A DNA stretch of 64,000 bases from Ornithinimicrobium ciconiae (GCF_007197575.1 NZ_CP041616.1:3038001-3102000), one strand, 5' to 3'. Shown: positions 8,972 through 18,164, numbered from the stretch's first letter. Translations and numbers: made by a program. Notes: generated by a model from the sequence alone, not told the origin.

Positions 8972-9723
8972 CAGCTCGCCCCGGGGTGGCTGCGGTGGAT
9001 GTGCTGCAGCTCCGCCAACAGATAGCCCATCGGTTGGGAGTGGACCCCCTCGCGGCCACCACGAGAGCGCCAGCGCGAGTCGTCGGGCAGGTCCAGGGTC
9101 GCCTCCGCCACCACTACGGAGACGTGCGCGACGACGGCGTCGTGCAGCGTCGACGGCAGGACACCGACACCAGCCTCGGCAGCTCGCAAGCTGGCCTCGT
9201 CGTCGTCGAAGAGCTCTGCCAGATAGGGCAGCACCGCCTCGAGCCCGGCCTGCATCCGCTCGTGCGACTCCGGTGTCCCGTCACCCAGCCGCACAACCCA
9301 GTGGCCGGCGTGGTCGCGGTGATAGTCGACCTCCTTGAGCGCCTTGGCGGCGACGCCGGCCACGACCTCGTCGGAGGAGGTGAGCAGCGCGGCATACAGC
9401 TCGTGCTGGTAGGACGCGAACCAGAGCAGCCGCGCCATCTCCTGACCGAAGTCACCCCGGGGCTGCTCGACCAGGTGCACGTTGCGGAACTCGCGCTCGT
9501 CGCGCAGGTAGGCCAGGTCGTCCTCGTCGCGTCCCTCGCCCTCGAGCTCCCCGACCCGGGTCAACAGCGCACGGGCCTGCCCGAGCAGGTCGAGGCCGAT
9601 GTTGCCCAGCGCCAGATCCTCCTCGATCTGCGGGGCGCGGGTGAGCCACTCCCCCAGCCGTTGGGCATAGATCAGGGCGTCGTCGGCCAGACCGAGGACG
9701 TATGACGCGTGGGCGTCGCTCAC
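8968..9723 (-). CDS. paaC: phenylacetyl-CoA epoxidase structural subunit PaaC
   Basis: 251 residues. Ferritin-like helical protein that pairs with catalytic PaaA. Seen: YVLGLADDALIYAQRLGEW at the N-terminus, EEDLALGNIGLDLLGQAR, the ARLLWFASYQHELYAAL helix, and KALKEVDYHRDHAGHWVVRL. The start overlaps the end of paaB (ATGA). PaaC is mainly structural in the PaaABCE complex that epoxidises phenylacetyl-CoA in the cytosol. Confidence 0.92.
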   Translation of the reverse strand: MSDAHASYVLGLADDALIYAQRLGEWLTRAPQIEEDLALGNIGLDLLGQARALLTRVGELEGEGRDEDDLAYLRDEREFRNVHLVEQPRGDFGQEMARLLWFASYQHELYAALLTSSDEVVAGVAAKALKEVDYHRDHAGHWVVRLGDGTPESHERMQAGLEAVLPYLAELFDDDEASLRAAEAGVGVLPSTLHDAVVAHVSVVVAEATLDLPDDSRWRSRGGREGVHSQPMGYLLAELQHIHRSHPGASW

Positions 9724-10046
9724 AGGTACTCCACGTCCTCGGGCACGTCATAGAACGACGCGTGCCGGTAGACCTTGTCGGCGGCCGGGTCGAAGAAACT
9801 GTCCCGCTCGTCGGGGCTGCTCGCGGTGATGTCAGCGGACTTGATCACCCAGATCGAGACTCCCTCCTGGCGACGGGTGTAGAGGTCGCGCGCGTTGCGC
9901 AGCGCCATCTCCGCGTCGGGCGCGTGCAAGGACCCGGAGTGCACGTGCGACAGCCCCCGCTTGGCCCGGACGAAGACCTCCCAGAGCGGCCAGTTGTCCC
10001 GGCTGCCCTGCGGCTGCACGGCGGCGGTCTGGTCGTCGGCGGTCAT
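9720..10046 (-). CDS. paaB: phenylacetyl-CoA epoxidase subunit PaaB
   Basis: 108 residues from an ATG that overlaps the paaA stop (ATGA), giving the usual family length; a longer in-frame upstream start is rejected. Seen: [40 protein letters not shown] and [13 protein letters not shown], the small PaaB fold. It bridges PaaAC dimers in the epoxidase complex. Confidence 0.92.
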   Translation of the reverse strand: MTADDQTAAVQPQGSRDNWPLWEVFVRAKRGLSHVHSGSLHAPDAEMALRNARDLYTRRQEGVSIWVIKSADITASSPDERDSFFDPAADKVYRHASFYDVPEDVEYL

Positions 10047-11047
10047 GCAACCTCCTGCTTCGCGGCCGCCTTGGCGGCATAGGCGTTGGCTGCCTCGCGC
10101 ACCCAGGCGCCGTCCTCGTGGGCAGTGCGGCGGTGGGTGATCCGCTGCTCGTTGCACGGGCCGTCACCCTTGAGCACCCGCCAGAACTCGTCCCAGTCGA
10201 TGGGGCCGAAGTCCCAGTGGCCGCGCTCCTCGTTCCAGGCCAGGTCGGGATCCGGCAGGGTCAGCCCGAGCTTCTGTGCCTGCGGGACCGTCATGTCGAC
10301 GAACTTCTGTCGCAGGTCATCGTTGCTGAACCGCTTGATGCCCCACGCCATGTTCTGCTCGGTGTGCCCGCCCGGGGCCGCGGCCTCGCCGGTGTCGGGC
10401 GGGCCAAACATCATCAGCGAGGGCCACCACCAGCGGTTAGCGGCGTCCTGGGCCATCGCCTTCTGTGCCTCGGTGCCGTTGGACAGTGTCCAGAGGATCT
10501 CAAAGCCCTGACGCTGGTGGAAGGACTCCTCCTTGCACACGCGGATCATCGCCCGGGCGTAGGGGCCGTAGGAGCAGCGGCACAGCGGCACCTGGTTCAT
10601 GATCGCGGCGCCGTCGACCAGCCAGCCAATCGCCCCGGCATCGGCCCAGGTCAGCGTCGGGTAGTTGAAGATCGAGGAGTACTTCTGCTGGCCGTTGTGC
10701 AGCTTGTCGAGCAGTTCCTCGCGGTCCACCCCGAGCGTCTCGGCGGCGGAGTAGAGGTAGAGCCCGTGGCCGGCCTCGTCCTGCACCTTGGCCATCAGGA
10801 TCGCCTTGCGCCGCAGGCTCGGGGCGCGGCTGATCCAGTTGGCCTCTGGCTGCATGCCGATGATCTCGGAGTGCGCGTGCTGGGCGATCTGCCGGATGAG
10901 CGTCTTGCGATAGCCCTCGGGCATGGCGTCGCGCGGCTCGATCCGCTTGTCCGCACCGATCAGGCCGTCGAAGTACTCCTGGACTACGTCGGTGTAGTCA
11001 GAGGTCTCGGCCGCGTTCAGGGGCTCACCGAAGTCGTTGCCATACAT
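10043..11047 (-). CDS. paaA: phenylacetyl-CoA epoxidase catalytic subunit PaaA
   Basis: 334 residues. Di-iron oxygenase subunit that inserts oxygen into the ring of phenylacetyl-CoA to give the 1,2-epoxide. The carboxylate/His ligands are visible in [32 protein letters not shown] and [14 protein letters not shown]. The ATG at 11047 gives [10 protein letters not shown]; it is preferred over an ATG 18 nt upstream because a CATACT hexamer lies 6 nt before it. First gene of paaABCDE. No phenylacetate-CoA ligase, isomerase or ring-opening genes, and no PaaR-type regulator, are in this window. Confidence 0.93.
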   Translation of the reverse strand: MYGNDFGEPLNAAETSDYTDVVQEYFDGLIGADKRIEPRDAMPEGYRKTLIRQIAQHAHSEIIGMQPEANWISRAPSLRRKAILMAKVQDEAGHGLYLYSAAETLGVDREELLDKLHNGQQKYSSIFNYPTLTWADAGAIGWLVDGAAIMNQVPLCRCSYGPYARAMIRVCKEESFHQRQGFEILWTLSNGTEAQKAMAQDAANRWWWPSLMMFGPPDTGEAAAPGGHTEQNMAWGIKRFSNDDLRQKFVDMTVPQAQKLGLTLPDPDLAWNEERGHWDFGPIDWDEFWRVLKGDGPCNEQRITHRRTAHEDGAWVREAANAYAAKAAAKQEVA

Positions 11048-11082
11048 GCTTCCAGTATGCCGCACGACGGGCTATTGTGTAA
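11048..11082 (-). promoter_or_regulatory. paaA promoter
   Basis: On the minus strand, TTACAC (11082-11077), a 17-bp spacer and CATACT (11059-11054) end 6 nt before the paaA ATG, predicting a leaderless transcript. The -35 box overlaps a small palindrome, GTGTAACAC (11077-11085), a plausible operator. Confidence 0.5.
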
Positions 11083-11167
11083 CACTCACGTCGTCATGTG
11101 GCGGATCAAGTGTCACAACACCACGACCCGTGCCAGACCCGCCAGGCTGGTGTTGGACACTGGAGGG

Positions 11168-11734
11168 GTGACCTCCCACCACCACCACGAGCCCGGACCC
11201 CTTGCCGACGCCAGCGTCCGCACCGGCCGCGTCAGCGACGCACCCGCGGTGGGGCTGGTCCAGGCCACCGTCTGGCGCGCTGCCTTCGCCGACACCGTCC
11301 CTGCCGAGGTCCTGGAAACCTTCGAGGCACCGGCCTTCGCCTCGGTCTGGCGCCAGTCCCTCAAGGACCCGCCCAGCCCGCTGCACCGGCTGCTGGTCGC
11401 CTGCGCCGGAGACCAGGTCGTCGGCTTCGCCGCTATCGGCCCGGCCGAGGTCACCGACGAGTCGGTCACCGCGACGGACGGCGAGCTCGCAGTGCTCGCC
11501 GTGCACCCGGATGCGCGCCGGGTCGGTCACGGATCCCGGTTGCTCAACGCGGCCGCCGACACCCTGCGGGCCGGGGACCGCACCGCCGTGCTGGCGTGGC
11601 TGCCGTCGCTGGACGAGCAGTCCCGCGCCTTCACCGACGCTGCCGGCCTGGTGCCGGACGGCGCCTGGCGGGAGCGGGTCGTGGGGCCTGCGGGCGAGAC
11701 GATCCGTGAGGTCCGGGTCCGGGCGGAGCTGTGA
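11168..11734 (+). CDS. GNAT family N-acetyltransferase
   Basis: 188 residues. Acetyl-CoA-dependent acetyltransferase of the GNAT fold: core strands VACAGDQVVGFAAIGP and ELAVLAVHPDARRVGHGSRL, the latter including the acetyl-CoA-binding R/Q-x-x-G-x-G/A-like segment RRVGHGS. A natural HHHH run follows the start. GTG at 11168 has GACACT 6 nt upstream. It opens a four-gene unit with azlC (GTGA overlap), azlD and a membrane acyltransferase. Substrate unknown. Confidence 0.8.
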   Translation: MTSHHHHEPGPLADASVRTGRVSDAPAVGLVQATVWRAAFADTVPAEVLETFEAPAFASVWRQSLKDPPSPLHRLLVACAGDQVVGFAAIGPAEVTDESVTATDGELAVLAVHPDARRVGHGSRLLNAAADTLRAGDRTAVLAWLPSLDEQSRAFTDAAGLVPDGAWRERVVGPAGETIREVRVRAEL

Positions 11735-12474
11735 CGCCCGAGCAGGCGCCACTCACTGGGGTCTCCGAATCAGCGGACCGCTCCACCGAGGACCGTGCCG
11801 TCATCCGCAAGTCCCTGGGAGTCGCACTGGCCACCGGGCTCTACGGGGTGACCGCCGGAGCCCTCGCCGTGGCTGCGGGGCTGTCCGTGCTCCAGGCCAT
11901 GGCACTGTCCCTGCTGCTGTTCAGCGGCGGGTCGCAGTTCGCCTTCTTCGGCGTCATCGGGGCCGGCGGCAGTCCCATCGCCGCCGTCGCCAGCTCGACC
12001 CTGCTGGGGGTGCGCAACGGCTTCTACGGACTGCAGGTCTCGCAGCTGCTGGGTGTCCACCGGTGGGCGCGACCACTGGCGGCCCACCTCACGATCGACG
12101 AGTCGACCGCCGTCGCGATCACCCAGGCCGAGCCCCGACAGCAGCGGATCGGCTTCTGGCTGACCGGCGCCGGCATCTTCGTGCTGTGGAACGCCACGAC
12201 CTTCCTCGGCGCCATCGCCGGAGAGGCCATGGGAGACCCGCGCACCTACGGGCTCGACGCTGCCGCGGCCGCAGCCTTTGTCGGGCTCCTCTGGCCCCGG
12301 CTGCGCGGACGGGACCCCTTGGCCGTCGCCGCCCTCGCGGTGCTGATCACCGTGGTGACCGCCCCCTTCGCCCCTGCCGGCGTCCCGGTGCTGGCCGCTG
12401 TGCTGGCGGCCCTGCTGGTGGGCCTGCCGCGACGCACCCGCAGCACCGAGGCTGAGGAGGCGCTCGCTCCATGA
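11731..12474 (+). CDS. azlC: AzlC family branched-chain amino acid exporter subunit
   Basis: 247 residues with 6-7 hydrophobic segments. The AzlC signatures AVAAGLSVLQAMALSLLLFSG then GSQFAFFGV and LLGVRNGFYGLQVSQLLG are present. It forms the large subunit of an AzlCD exporter of branched-chain amino acids or analogues. The GTG overlaps the GNAT stop and its own stop overlaps azlD (ATGA), the standard azlC-azlD coupling. Confidence 0.9.
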   Translation: MTPEQAPLTGVSESADRSTEDRAVIRKSLGVALATGLYGVTAGALAVAAGLSVLQAMALSLLLFSGGSQFAFFGVIGAGGSPIAAVASSTLLGVRNGFYGLQVSQLLGVHRWARPLAAHLTIDESTAVAITQAEPRQQRIGFWLTGAGIFVLWNATTFLGAIAGEAMGDPRTYGLDAAAAAAFVGLLWPRLRGRDPLAVAALAVLITVVTAPFAPAGVPVLAAVLAALLVGLPRRTRSTEAEEALAP

Positions 12475-12779
12475 CGATGTGGCTTGCCATGCTCGCCGCC
12501 TGCGCGCTGGCCTACGGCCTGAAGCTCGCGGGCTATCTGGTCCCCCAACACGTCCTGGACATCCCGTGGGTGCACCGCGTGACGCCACTGCTGCCGGTTG
12601 CCCTGCTCTCGGCCCTGATCGTGACCCAGGCGGTGCTGACCACCGAGGGGCACCCGGTCCTGGACGCCCGCGCGGCCGGTGTCGCCGTGGCGGTCCTGCT
12701 GCTCATCCTGCGCGCACCATTCCTGCTGGTCGTCGCAGCAGCGGCGGTGACCGCTGCGCTCGTGCGAGCCTTCCTGTGA
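12471..12779 (+). CDS. azlD: AzlD family exporter small subunit
   Basis: 102 residues with about four short membrane segments: MWLAMLAACALAYGLKLAGY, HRVTPLLPVALLSALIV, AVAVLLLILRAPFLLVV and a last hydrophobic tail. Small size, the LKLAGY block and the fixed position after azlC identify AzlD. Its stop overlaps the next gene's ATG by one base (TGATG). Confidence 0.88.
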   Translation: MTMWLAMLAACALAYGLKLAGYLVPQHVLDIPWVHRVTPLLPVALLSALIVTQAVLTTEGHPVLDARAAGVAVAVLLLILRAPFLLVVAAAAVTAALVRAFL

Positions 12780-13957
12780 TGCCCATGACCCGCATCGTCG
12801 GCATTGACCTGGCCCGGTGCCTGGCGCTGCTCGGCATGATCACCGCCCACCTCGCGCAGGGCGACGACGGCCCCGGCGGCGTCAACACCTGGTTTCAGAT
12901 CACCGCTGGCCGGTCAGCGGCCCTCTTCGCCGTGCTGGCCGGAGTCTCCATCGCGCTCACGACCCGCCCACGTCCTGACCGCACCACCACGGGAAACCGG
13001 CTCGCCCTGGCCACCCGCGCCCTCCTCATCGCGCTGATCGGACTCTTCCTCGGCGCGCCAGACTCCGGCCTGGCCGTCATCCTGACCTTTTATGGTGCCC
13101 TCTTCCTGGTCGCCATCCCGGTCATCACCTGGTCGGCACGGTCCCTGGCCATCCTCGCCCTGTGCTGGGGCGTGCTCTCCCCCATCGCCAGCCTCGCCGT
13201 GCGCCCCCACCTGCCCGCACCGGAGTTCGTGGTCCCCGACCCCACCTCGCTGGCCGACCCCCTCCTGCTGCTCACCGAGCTGACGGTCACCGGCTACTAC
13301 CCGGTGCTGACCTGGGCCACCTATCTATTTGCCGGCATGGCGATCGGCCGACTCGACCTGCGCTCTGCCGCCGTCCGGCACCGACTGTTCGTCATCGGGG
13401 CGTGGCTGGGACTGCTCGGCCTCGCGGTGGCCCGGTTGATGACCCGCAGCGAGACGGTGCGAGACCACCTGATGATCACCTTCGACCGGGGCCAGGTGGA
13501 CACCTGGGCCGATCTCGAGCACCTGTTGCGGATCGGGCTCTACGGGACCACCCCGACCGGATCCTGGTCGTGGCTGTGGGTGTGGTCACCGCACAGTGGG
13601 TCGATCGTCGACCTGACCCACACGATCGGCACGTCGATGCTCATCATCGGGGCGAGCCTGATGGCGGTGGAGGCCCTCGGCTCACGGCGGCGCTGGGTCC
13701 AGGTCGCCGCGGGGGCCGGCACCATGACTCTGACCCTGTTTGCCGTGCACGTCCTCCTCGTCGCCGCCGGACGCAGCGACGCGGCCAGCGGGCACGCTGA
13801 CTGGGCGCTGGACCTGCGGTGGCACATCGTCGGTGCCCTCGTCGTGGGCGCTGCCTTCGCCCTCACCAGGATGCGCGGCCCGTTGGAGCTCCTCGTGTCC
13901 GAGGTCAGCGGAGCCGTGCGCGACGGCTACCCCCGCGAGGGCCCACACCGACAGTGA
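12779..13957 (+). CDS. membrane acyltransferase, heparan-alpha-glucosaminide N-acetyltransferase-like
   Basis: 392 residues, about ten membrane segments. The N-terminus RIVGIDLARCLALLGMITAH with an Asp and His in the first helix, then GRSAALFAVLAGVSIALTT, is the DUF1624/HGSNAT catalytic-domain signature; the C-terminal half (LTHTIGTSMLIIGASLMAVE, MTLTLFAVHVLLVA) resembles DUF418. Such proteins move acyl groups across or at the membrane to sugars or lipids. It is translationally coupled to azlD. The substrate cannot be read from sequence. Confidence 0.7.
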   Translation: MPMTRIVGIDLARCLALLGMITAHLAQGDDGPGGVNTWFQITAGRSAALFAVLAGVSIALTTRPRPDRTTTGNRLALATRALLIALIGLFLGAPDSGLAVILTFYGALFLVAIPVITWSARSLAILALCWGVLSPIASLAVRPHLPAPEFVVPDPTSLADPLLLLTELTVTGYYPVLTWATYLFAGMAIGRLDLRSAAVRHRLFVIGAWLGLLGLAVARLMTRSETVRDHLMITFDRGQVDTWADLEHLLRIGLYGTTPTGSWSWLWVWSPHSGSIVDLTHTIGTSMLIIGASLMAVEALGSRRRWVQVAAGAGTMTLTLFAVHVLLVAAGRSDAASGHADWALDLRWHIVGALVVGAAFALTRMRGPLELLVSEVSGAVRDGYPREGPHRQ

Positions 13958-14040
13958 CCGAGCGGTCGCCCGTCGACCCGTTCCGACCCGCCCGGGTCGA
14001 TCCGTCCCAGCCTGCCCCGCCCGACGTCTCGACGCCCTCA

Positions 14041-14084
14041 GTTCACCTTCCGTTCACCTCATGAGTCACATGAGCCTCACACCC
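14041..14084 (+). promoter_or_regulatory. PHO-box-like 11-nt direct repeats
   Basis: Four consecutive 11-nt units: GTTCACCTTCC, GTTCACCTCAT, GAGTCACATGA and GCCTCACACCC. The first two match the GTTCACC direct-repeat PHO box bound by PhoP-type response regulators in actinobacteria; the others are degenerate. The array sits 104 nt upstream of the 51-residue ORF. Binding is inferred only. Confidence 0.45.
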
Positions 14085-14187
14085 CTCACCAGGCACACCC
14101 GAAACGCGCTCGTCAGGCATATGGCTGGCCTTTCATGTCTTTACGCGGTACGGTAGGTAAACAGAAGATGAACGAGAGGTGACAGCA

Positions 14188-14343
14188 ATGGTCAAGGCGC
14201 AGAGCATCCGCGACACGAAGCCGCAGGCGCCACTGGTCAGCTGGGTCCCCGTGACTGACACAGACGGCCACACTCACATGGAGATGCGCTGGCACGTCGG
14301 CGAGTCCAAGCACGCCCGCCACACTCCGCGCAGCGCTGCCTGA
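14188..14343 (+). CDS. small conserved-looking protein, 51 residues
   Basis: Starts MVKAQSIRDTKPQAPLVSWV and ends HTPRSAA; hydrophilic, His-rich in the second half (DGHTHMEMRWHVGESKHARH). A GAGAGGTGA ribosome site lies just upstream and a textbook terminator follows 13 nt after the stop, so it is a discrete single-gene unit. No membrane segment or known domain. A PHO-box-like array lies upstream. Function unknown; the block PLVSWVPVTDTDG looks like a conserved core. Confidence 0.7.
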   Translation: MVKAQSIRDTKPQAPLVSWVPVTDTDGHTHMEMRWHVGESKHARHTPRSAA

Positions 14344-14356
14344 AACCCCCCAACGC

Positions 14357-14391
14357 ATCGAGGCCGCCCCACCCGGGCGGCCTCGATTTTT
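14357..14391 (+). terminator. Rho-independent terminator after the 51-residue ORF
   Basis: A 13-bp perfect stem (ATCGAGGCCGCCC with GGGCGGCCTCGAT) around a CACCC loop, followed by TTTTTG. Confidence 0.9.
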
Positions 14392-14396
14392 GCCTC

Positions 14397-14450
14397 TTGA
14401 CATATCGATACTCGATGCATATGTTTATCGATAACATCGATTGTCGATAA
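14397..14450 (+). promoter_or_regulatory. promoter of the DUF2975/HTH operon with three TATCGATA-type operators
   Basis: -35 TTGACA (14397-14402), a 17-bp spacer and -10 TATGTT (14420-14425). Three related palindromes overlap it: TATCGATA in the spacer (14403-14410), the perfect TTATCGATAA (14425-14434) over the predicted start site, and TTGTCGATAA (14441-14450) in the leader. Strong autorepression by the operon's own HTH protein is likely (inference). An AAGGGGAG ribosome site follows. Confidence 0.7.
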
Positions 14451-14460
14451 GGGGAGTTCA

Positions 14461-15069
14461 ATGTCAGCCAGAGTCCGTCGCATCGCCGGGTGGGACCGTC
14501 CCAGCCAGATCATCCTCGAGGGCCTGCTGCTGGCGGTCATGCTGGTGGCCGTCATCCTCAGCGCCATCGCGCTCGTCAATCTCTTCACCGACCGTGAGAT
14601 CGCGATCCCGGTCGCTGTCACCCAGCAGCCCCTGGGCTCTGCGACCGGTGCCGTCCTCGAGACCACGCAAGGTGAGCTCACCCTGACCGGGGCCAGCACG
14701 GGTCAGGTGCTGCTGGCCGCGGCACCCCTGGTGCTGGGGCCCGCGGTGGTGACCGGCGCGGCATACTGCCTGCTCCAGGTCGTCCGGTCCCTGCGGACCG
14801 GCACACCCTTTCACCGGCGCAACGCCCGATGGCTCATGGCTGCGGCTCTGATCGTGCTGTTTGGGGGCGCCGTGACGGGGATGGCCGACAGCTTCGGCAC
14901 GATGGCCCTGGCGATGGACGGTCAGGAGCTCCTGGGGGCGGGCAGTCCGCTCCTGGCGAGCGCGTCACTGCCTCTGGCCTTCATCGGCGTCGGGCTGCTG
15001 CTGCTGTGCCTCGCCGAGTTCTTCCGCCGGGGCGCCCTCCTGGCCGACGACGTCGAGGGGCTCGTCTGA
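14461..15069 (+). CDS. DUF2975 family membrane protein
   Basis: 202 residues with four membrane segments at about residues 20-45, 85-110, 128-148 and 165-190. The RSLRTGTPFHRRNARWLMAA loop between helices 2 and 3 is the DUF2975 hallmark. Its TGA overlaps the ATG of a YozG-like HTH regulator by one base; DUF2975-HTH pairs are recurrent in Gram-positive bacteria and are thought to work as a membrane sensor/regulator module (inference). Confidence 0.85.
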   Translation: MSARVRRIAGWDRPSQIILEGLLLAVMLVAVILSAIALVNLFTDREIAIPVAVTQQPLGSATGAVLETTQGELTLTGASTGQVLLAAAPLVLGPAVVTGAAYCLLQVVRSLRTGTPFHRRNARWLMAAALIVLFGGAVTGMADSFGTMALAMDGQELLGAGSPLLASASLPLAFIGVGLLLLCLAEFFRRGALLADDVEGLV

Positions 15070-15308
15070 TGACCCCGGCCGATATCGATGGCTCCGAGGG
15101 CCACCGAATTGTCTCGCGCCTGGATGAACTCCTCCTGGACCGCGGGATGACGCTGACCGAGCTGGCGGAGCGGGTGGGCGTGACGATCGTGAACCTGTCG
15201 GTCCTGAAGAACAATCGTGCCAAGGCCGTGCGCTTCTCGACACTGACGGCCATCTGCGACGTGCTCGAGTGCGAGCCGGGAGACGTCCTGGGGCTGCGGC
15301 ACCGCTGA
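15069..15308 (+). CDS. YozG-like Cro/CI-type HTH regulator
   Basis: 79 residues. Single HTH_3 domain: LDELLLDRGMTLTELAERVG, recognition helix ITIVNLSVLKNN-type segment, then KAVRFSTLTAICDVLECEPG, which ends the fold as in YozG/YdaS-type repressors. It is coupled to the DUF2975 gene and is the natural ligand of the TATCGATA palindromes in the operon promoter. Confidence 0.88.
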   Translation: MTPADIDGSEGHRIVSRLDELLLDRGMTLTELAERVGVTIVNLSVLKNNRAKAVRFSTLTAICDVLECEPGDVLGLRHR

Positions 15309-15329
15309 CGTCAGTGGCCCAAGCCCCAC

Positions 15330-15376
15330 ACACACCAGTGGCCGGGCCCCCTCGGGGACCCGGCCACTGGTGTGTG
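15330..15376. terminator. strong bidirectional terminator hairpin
   Basis: Perfect 16-bp inverted repeat CACACCAGTGGCCGGG / CCCGGCCACTGGTGTG with a short GC loop, between the convergent HTH gene and pnp. Confidence 0.85.
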
Positions 15377-15418
15377 CGGGAGGCGGTCCGACCCGGGAGG
15401 GGTCAGACCTGAGGTGGA

Positions 15419-17992
15419 TCAGTCCTCGGAGTTGCCCGAGTCGTCGCCACCAGCGTTGTCGCCACCGGAGTCGTTGCCACCACGGCCACGGCCACCGCGA
15501 CGGCGGCGGTTGCGGCGCGGGCGGTCCCGACCCTCGGAGTCGTTGTCGGAGTCGTTGTCGGAGTCGTCACCGTCGGCGTCACCCTGGGTGTCGCCGTCGG
15601 TCTCGACCGGAGCCTGGGCCTCCTCCGCCGGTGCGTCCTCGGGAGCGGCCGGCACGTGCGCCGGAGCCTCCGGGGTGGCGGCACCCTCGTCGAGCACGGG
15701 AGCCTCGGCCGTCGCGGCAGCGGTGTCGTCACCGTTGTCCGCGACCACAGCAGCCAGCGAGAGCTTGCCGCGCGGGTCGATCTCCTTGAGCTCGACCTGG
15801 ACCTTCTGGCCCACGGACATGACGTCCTCGACGGCGTCGATGCGCTTGCCGCCGACGAGCTTGCGGATCTCGGAGATGTGCAGCAGCCCATCCTTGCCCG
15901 GGAGTAGCGAGATGAACGCACCGAAGGTCGTCGTCTTCACGACGGTGCCCAGGAAGCGCTCACCGATCTCGGGCATCTGCGGGTTGGCGATCGCGTTGAC
16001 CGCCGCGCGAGCTGCCTCGGCCGAGGGGCCGTCGGTGGCGCCGATGTAGACGGTGCCGTCGTCCTCGATCGAGATGTCGGCGCCGGTCTCCTCCTGGATC
16101 TGGTTGATCATCTTGCCCTTCGGGCCGATGACCTCACCGATCTTGTCGACGGGGACCTTGACCGCGATGACGCGAGGAGCGTAGGGGCTCATCTCGTCCG
16201 GCACGTCGATGGCCTCGTTCATGACGTCCAGGATGTGCAGACGCGCGTCGTGCGCCTGGGTCAGCGCACCACCGAGCACGGAGGCGGGGATGCCGTCCAG
16301 TTTGGTGTCGAGCTGGATGGCGGTGACAAACTCCCGCGTGCCGGCAACCTTGAAGTCCATGTCACCGAAGGCATCCTCGGCACCGAGGATGTCGGTCAGC
16401 GCGGCATACTCGGTCTTGCCGTCAACCTCCACGGAGACCAGGCCCATCGCGATGCCCGCGACCGGGGCGCGCAGCGGCACACCGGCGTTGAGCAGCGACA
16501 TCGTGGACGCGCAGACCGAGCCCATCGAGGTCGAGCCGTTGGAGCTCAGGGCCTCGGAGACCTGACGGATCGCGTAGGGGAACTCCTCGCGGGTCGGCAG
16601 GACCGGCATCAGGGCACGCTCGGCGAGCGCGCCGTGACCGATCTCGCGACGCTTCGGGGAGCCCACGCGACCGGTCTCACCGGTGCTGTAGGGCGGGAAG
16701 TTGTAGTTGTGCATGTAGCGCTTGCGGGTCACCGGGGAGAGGGTGTCCAGCTGCTGCTCCATGCGCAGCATGTTGAGGGTGGTGACGCCCATGATCTGGG
16801 TCTCGCCGCGCTCGAAGATGGCCGAGCCGTGGGCGCGCGGGATGACCTCGACCTCGGCGCTGAGCGCACGGATGTCGGCCAGGCCGCGACCATCGATGCG
16901 GATCTTCTCGGTGATGATCCGCTCGCGGATCAGCTCCTTCTGCACGGCGCGGTAGGCCGCGTCGAGCTCCTTGTCGCGACCGGCGAACGGCGCGTCCTCG
17001 GTGACATCCGAGTCGCCTGCGGCGTCCCAGCGCAGGCCGAGCAGCTTGCCCTTCATGGCCGTCTTGATCTCGGAGATGCGGTCCTCACGCTCAGCCTTGC
17101 CCGCGATCTGCAGCGCGGCGGACAGGTCCGTCTTGACCTCACCCTCGACAGCGGCGTAGGCGTCGTCCTGGTAGTCCAGGAAGCGCGGGAACTCCTGCAC
17201 CTCCTTGGCGGCCGAAGAGGCCAGCTCGGACTGTGCCTTGCACAGGGTGGCGATGAAGCCCTTGGCGGCCTCCAGGCCCTGAGCGACGACCTCCTCGGTC
17301 GGCGCGGTCTTGCCCAGGGTCTTGACCAGGTCCCAGGTGGCCTCGGTGGACTCGGCCTCGACCATCATGATCGCGACATCCGGGACAGCATTGCCGTTGC
17401 CGTCCGTGGTCTCACCCACGACGCGGCCGGCCACGACCATGTCGAAGGTGGAGCGCTCGGCATCACTGAAGTTGGGGAAGGCGACCCACTGGTCGTCGAT
17501 CAGCGAGATCCGGACACCACCGATGGGGCCGCTGAACGGCAGGCCCGAGATCTGGGTGGACAGCGACGCGGCGTTGATCGCCAGCACGTCGTACTGGTGG
17601 TCCGGGTTCAGGGACAGGACGGTGATGACAACCTGGACCTCGTTGCGCAGGCCCTTGGCGAAGGTCGGGCGCAGCGGCCGATCGATCAACCGGCAGGTGA
17701 GAATGGCGTCGGTCGAGGGGCGACCCTCGCGACGGAAGAAGCTGCCGGGGATCTTGCCCGCGGCATACATGCGCTCCTCGACATCCACCGTCAGGGGGAA
17801 GAAGTCGAAGTGGTCCTTCGGGTGCTTGCTGGCCGTCGTGGTCGACAGCAGCATGGTCTCGTCATCCAGATAGGCGGTGACGGATCCGCCGGCCTGCTTG
17901 GCCAGCCGCCCGGTCTCGAACCGGACGGTGCGGGTGCCGAACGAACCGTTGTCAATGACGGCTTCGGCGAATGTGATCTCTGGACCCTCCAT
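15419..17992 (-). CDS. pnp: polyribonucleotide nucleotidyltransferase (PNPase)
   Basis: 857 residues. Phosphorolytic 3'-5' exoribonuclease; in actinobacteria it can also make RNA tails. Two RNase PH domains (residues ~10-230 and ~340-560; GEVIGP-preceding block [10 protein letters not shown] and FTAAIQLD-type [13 protein letters not shown]), a KH domain ([20 protein letters not shown]), and an S1 domain ([21 protein letters not shown]). The last ~120 residues are an acidic Ala/Glu/Asp tail ending in [16 protein letters not shown] and an Asp/Gly/Asn stretch, longer than in E. coli. The ATG at 17992 has an AGGAGG site 6 nt upstream and gives [16 protein letters not shown]. It follows rpsO, as in most bacteria. 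Confidence 0.95.
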   Translation of the reverse strand: MEGPEITFAEAVIDNGSFGTRTVRFETGRLAKQAGGSVTAYLDDETMLLSTTTASKHPKDHFDFFPLTVDVEERMYAAGKIPGSFFRREGRPSTDAILTCRLIDRPLRPTFAKGLRNEVQVVITVLSLNPDHQYDVLAINAASLSTQISGLPFSGPIGGVRISLIDDQWVAFPNFSDAERSTFDMVVAGRVVGETTDGNGNAVPDVAIMMVEAESTEATWDLVKTLGKTAPTEEVVAQGLEAAKGFIATLCKAQSELASSAAKEVQEFPRFLDYQDDAYAAVEGEVKTDLSAALQIAGKAEREDRISEIKTAMKGKLLGLRWDAAGDSDVTEDAPFAGRDKELDAAYRAVQKELIRERIITEKIRIDGRGLADIRALSAEVEVIPRAHGSAIFERGETQIMGVTTLNMLRMEQQLDTLSPVTRKRYMHNYNFPPYSTGETGRVGSPKRREIGHGALAERALMPVLPTREEFPYAIRQVSEALSSNGSTSMGSVCASTMSLLNAGVPLRAPVAGIAMGLVSVEVDGKTEYAALTDILGAEDAFGDMDFKVAGTREFVTAIQLDTKLDGIPASVLGGALTQAHDARLHILDVMNEAIDVPDEMSPYAPRVIAVKVPVDKIGEVIGPKGKMINQIQEETGADISIEDDGTVYIGATDGPSAEAARAAVNAIANPQMPEIGERFLGTVVKTTTFGAFISLLPGKDGLLHISEIRKLVGGKRIDAVEDVMSVGQKVQVELKEIDPRGKLSLAAVVADNGDDTAAATAEAPVLDEGAATPEAPAHVPAAPEDAPAEEAQAPVETDGDTQGDADGDDSDNDSDNDSEGRDRPRRNRRRRGGRGRGGNDSGGDNAGGDDSGNSED

Positions 17993-18125
17993 CGGGTCCT
18001 CCTTTTCTCTCATCCAGCAGCTCGGAGCATCGTCGTTGTGCCCGGCTGTTTCCTTCGGGGCGGGGAGATTCCCCACCCGTGGCGGGACATGCCCACCTGA
18101 CGGGACCAGCCCGTCATACGCAAAG

Positions 18126-18151
18126 AAGCGGCCCCCGGGATGGGAGCCGCT
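18126..18151 (-). terminator. attenuating hairpin after rpsO
   Basis: On the minus strand AGCGGCTCCC pairs with GGGGGCCGCT, followed by TCTTTG. It lies just after the rpsO stop and before pnp, so it may end or attenuate rpsO transcription into pnp. Confidence 0.7.
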
Positions 18152-18164
18152 CCCCTGCGAAACT

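Noticed and set aside
8454..9062. Extension of the paaE frame upstream into paaD
   Set aside because: The extension is out-of-frame paaD sequence; the ATG at 8453 overlaps the paaD stop and starts the reductase fold.
10047..10157. Longer N-terminus for paaB
   Set aside because: The extra 37 residues are unlike PaaB and lie inside paaA; the ATGA overlap gives the normal 108-residue protein.
16235..18100. 621-codon open frame opposite pnp
   Set aside because: Shadow frame; His/Arg/Gly-biased with no domain, while pnp is complete.
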